DNA from: Hibiscus mutabilis
Lineage: Eukaryota > Streptophyta > Magnoliopsida > Malvales > Malvaceae
Assembly (NCBI GenBank): GCA_019671005.1
Contig: CM033718.1
Span: 31,078,508-31,142,507 of the forward strand
Direction of reading: 5' to 3'
Length of the DNA: 64,000 bases
The first letter of the stretch is position 1. Each line of letters starts with the position of its first letter. Shown in pieces: positions 61,473 to 64,000 of the stretch. The position numbers and the translations under genes are program-made. Under the pieces are notes generated by a model that was not told the DNA's origin, made no database searches, and saw only the letters and a program-made list of their open reading frames with translations.

Positions 61473-61775
61473 CCCGTTGCACGAGATGGATTGAAGGAGC
61501 TTCCTACTGAACCTACTAAAGTTCACCAGCCTTTTGAGGCTCATGCTGATTTTGATTCATTCTCTCACTTTCTTCTTCAGTGGAGGAACCAGCCAGGCTT
61601 TCATTATCCTGACCTAATTGTGTTTCTAACATTTTATTCACAAGAAAAGAGCTTAATGAATTGCAAATCACAAATACATATCCATATAACTACTAGGTTG
61701 CACAAAATAACCAAAAATGATGCAATGCACTTAGTTTAGTCCTAGGATCAAGTAAATATTTGCTCTGATACCAAA
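61473..61775 (-). pseudogene. Gag start, leader and primer-binding site of another Tekay-like element (Z)
   Basis: The minus strand has the initiator-Met primer-binding site TGGTATCAGAGC at 61773-61762. A leader and then a gag N-terminus (QDNESLAGSS near 61610-61580) follow, matching that of X. The gag is cut at 61473 by LTR Q. No family-type LTR end adjoins the primer-binding site on the right, which suggests loss or replacement. The plus-strand frame at 61491-61739 is a shadow. Confidence 0.75.
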
Positions 61776-62978
61776 TTAAAACAACCTCAAACATTGGAGT
61801 TGCATGCTAAAATTTATTAAGAAAATGAAACGAGTTCATGGTTAGTTTAATAATTTGGGACTAAAATAAGAAAATGAAACAAGAGAGGCTCCATGAGTAA
61901 TGTACCAAAATTGAATGTTGTCAAACATTGGAGTTGCATGCTAAAATTTATTAAGTATAAGGACATGTACACTTGTAGGAAAATGATGAAGGCAAGTGTG
62001 AGGGAGAGTTGGTGAGTCACGACCATTTTGGAGAATGAAAGATGAACAAAAAAAATATGTTCATCATCTTCCTCCATGCTTCTCATAGCTGAACCTTCAT
62101 GTGTTAGAGCGAGAGACTTGTTCATGGACTTCTTCCTTTCCCTTAATTTAGAACTTGATTTAAGAATTTTGATTGTTTAAATTCTTATACATGCTATGTG
62201 TTATTGTAGAAACAAATACATGTCATGAGTTCTTCTTTGAAACATTAGATAGTCACCATTGTTGATTGTATACATGTTAAAACTGTCCAGAATTGTATAT
62301 ATGTATGAAAATGGACTGCTTTACGTGTCCAAATGTGTGAGTATACTTGTCCCTGTTTAAGTGTTTATACGTATAAAAATGGACTGCTTTATGTGTCTAA
62401 ATGTGTGAGTATACTTGCTAACCTATTAAAGTGTTTATAGATATAAAAATGAACTGCTTTATGTGCCTAAATGTGTGAGTATACATGCTTCCCTGTTAAA
62501 GTCTTTATACGTATAAAAATGGATTGCTTTATGTGTCTGAATGTGTGAGTATACTTGCTGCCCTGTTAAAGTGTTTATACGTATAAAAATGGATTGCTTT
62601 ATGTGTCTGAATGTGTGAGTATACTTTCTACCCTGTTAAAGTGTTTATGCATATAAAAATGGACTGCTTTATGTGCCTAAATGTGTCAGTATACTTGTTG
62701 CCTTGTTAAGTGTTTAAACATATAAAAATGGATTGCTTGTGTGCCTAAATGTGTATATAGATATATGCTGCCCTGTTAAGTGTATACATGGATGAAATTG
62801 GACAGTTTTGGATAAGCAAATGTCTATTCGTCTAAGCTGCCCTGTCTTGTATAAACGTGTATTTAGGTGAACTGTTTTGAATTATTAGATGAGATACATG
62901 GACTGTTTTACTTGTGTATTTGTATACTTGTGATTAATTGACTGTTTTGTGTTAATTCATAATTAAATAGGACTATTT
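61776..62978 (+). mobile_element. Q-like LTR segment with 70-bp repeats
   Basis: Bases 62128-62970 follow 12690-13560 of Q almost line by line. The stretch before (61776-62127) has a 34-bp direct repeat ('caaacattggagttgcatgc...' at 61788 and 61921) and a GTGAGTCAC site near 62010 comparable to GTGACTCAC in R. It is cut at 62979 by another LTR start. The minus-strand frame at 61847-62125 is not recognised. Confidence 0.7.
62305..62715. repeat. ~70-bp minisatellite array, second copy
   Basis: Six units of 'ggactgctttatgtgtc...', 'gagtatacttgctgccctg' and 'gtgtttatacgtata', homologous to 12885-13330 but with different unit variants. Confidence 0.88.
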
Positions 62979-63068
62979 TGTAACACCCCATAACCCAGGC
63001 CTAGTAGATAGCATTGATCTAGGAGAAGACAAATCTAACTTGTCTTATAAGTTAGAATTCGACTAGAC
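62979..63068. mobile_element. 90-bp LTR stub
   Basis: Starts TGTAACACCCCATAACCC and stops 90 bases later at the next LTR start. Its inner sequence does not match the other LTRs here, so it represents a further family cut short by V. Confidence 0.55.
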
Positions 63069-64000
63069 TGTAACACCCCATCCTCGGGTTAGCCATAATC
63101 CAGTTTAGGAGCATTACCAAATCGAAAACAAAGCAAGAGATAGGTTACTTGTCGAATAAGTAACCTCGATATGCATAACTTGCAACGCAAGTAACCTAAA
63201 CACAACCATATGAGACATACAAGTAATCCACATTAATCAAAACAAACAGACTTAGCATGCTAATTTAGGTACTAATTTGTTTCATTTCATACTTATATCC
63301 TAAGTTACCACTTTTCATGCTTAATTAACAAACTTATTTACATCTCACATATACATTCCATTAGCAAGAACTAAGCATATCATTATTCTCTCAATTAGCT
63401 TACGTGCATCTCGAGATACTACTTATTTAACCAATCAACATGATCAATACAAGGATTCCTTATTCATTCGACTAGTTATAGCATATACAAGAATGGTTAT
63501 TTTCATTACATTTTCAAGTTAATCAATCAAGTAGCTTTTCTAGGCATCTACCATTTCATGTAATTGCATATGCATGTTCAATACATACCTTATCTCCAAT
63601 CAATAGACATTGCCGAATCATACCAATGGCAATAAGAACAAATGCATGATCATACAATTTTGGTTTAGCATTCAAATTATACAAGGTTTCATCAATCATT
63701 GGATTACTTTCACAATTTGCGCAGCATCTTACTTATTATATACATATCAACATAGTTCATATACATAGTTTGAGGTATTCAAGGTTGGTTACATGATATG
63801 CCCAACAAAACATTACATATACTAGTCATATATATACACCCAAAATGCATGTTCAAAGCTAACTGTTACAAGTTCTAGTGCCACCAAACTAGGAGCATAC
63901 AAAGAGTATGAAATCATATTTTCAAGCTTGCTTCAAAACATTGCTTCGAGTTCAAGATATCCTCTTGAAAGTGTCCTTAATTTGTTATGGGAAGAATGAA
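63069..64000 (-). mobile_element. LTR V, start of an X-type LTR (runs off right edge)
   Basis: TGTAACACCCCATCCTCGGG at 63069 and the next 930 bases match the first kilobase of both X LTRs, including the 'caagttctagtgccaccaaac' block near 63870. At the acceptor-like position (about 63980) the AG is changed (AACAAATT instead of AACAGATT). No gene is seen. Confidence 0.8.

Noticed and set aside
1..64000. Host genes, tRNA genes, rRNA or CRISPR-like arrays
   Set aside because: No tRNA or rRNA signature or host exon structure was seen. The regular repeats are tandem arrays without unique spacers.

Overview
This is plant nuclear DNA, from a eudicot as judged by the coding relatives; the species cannot be fixed from the sequence. 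It is AT-rich and made almost entirely of nested Ty3/gypsy LTR retrotransposons and their fragments. I see no intact host gene, no tRNA or rRNA gene and no CRISPR array. Every coding stretch that I recognise is retrotransposon gag/pol with stops or frameshifts.

Layout. 1-6742: a minus-strand Tekay-like gag-protease fragment at the left edge, followed by three stacked pieces of related long LTRs (A, B, C). 6743-11000 and 11001-12678: 3' parts of two plus-strand LTRs (P1, P2). 12679-16116: a third plus-strand LTR (Q) with 70-bp tandem arrays, interrupted at 16116 and ending at 61464-61472. 16117-61458: one large plus-strand element, R, with target-site duplication TTTAG on both sides. Its own parts are two LTRs (left one 5,681 bp net) around only 214 bp of internal DNA that carries a primer-binding site and a polypurine tract but no genes. 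Three things interrupt R: a 5,689-bp minus-strand solo LTR S (18489-24177, TSD AGATA), an 18.2-kb minus-strand Ogre/Tat element (26566-44728, TSD CCATT), and a minus-strand Tekay-like chromovirus X (47464-59533) with an extra integrase fragment on its right. 61473-64000: a gag start with primer-binding site from another minus-strand element, a Q-like LTR with 70-bp repeats, a 90-bp LTR stub, and the start of an X-type LTR that runs off the window.

The Ogre element is the best preserved unit. In coding order it has a 5' LTR, an Arg-type primer-binding site, ORF1 (DUF7745/plant-mobile-domain-like head plus coiled coil), gag, protease, a probable 211-bp intron, reverse transcriptase, RNase H, a second (archaeal-type) RNase H, integrase, a tandem-repeat 3' region, a polypurine tract and a 3' LTR. 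Its reading frames are broken by scattered stops and a few frameshifts, so it is not autonomous now.

The most interesting unexplained structure is in the long Tekay-type LTRs. Copies in both orientations and from different subfamilies share an ordered set of modules: a GGACAGT palindrome, a strong splice-donor-like GTGAGT, a GGTTAGGAC palindrome, short tandem repeats, a GTACA palindrome, and a splice-acceptor-like tract. This suggests a leader intron inside the LTR that holds the repeat arrays. Several nested insertions in the window also fall close to the donor site.
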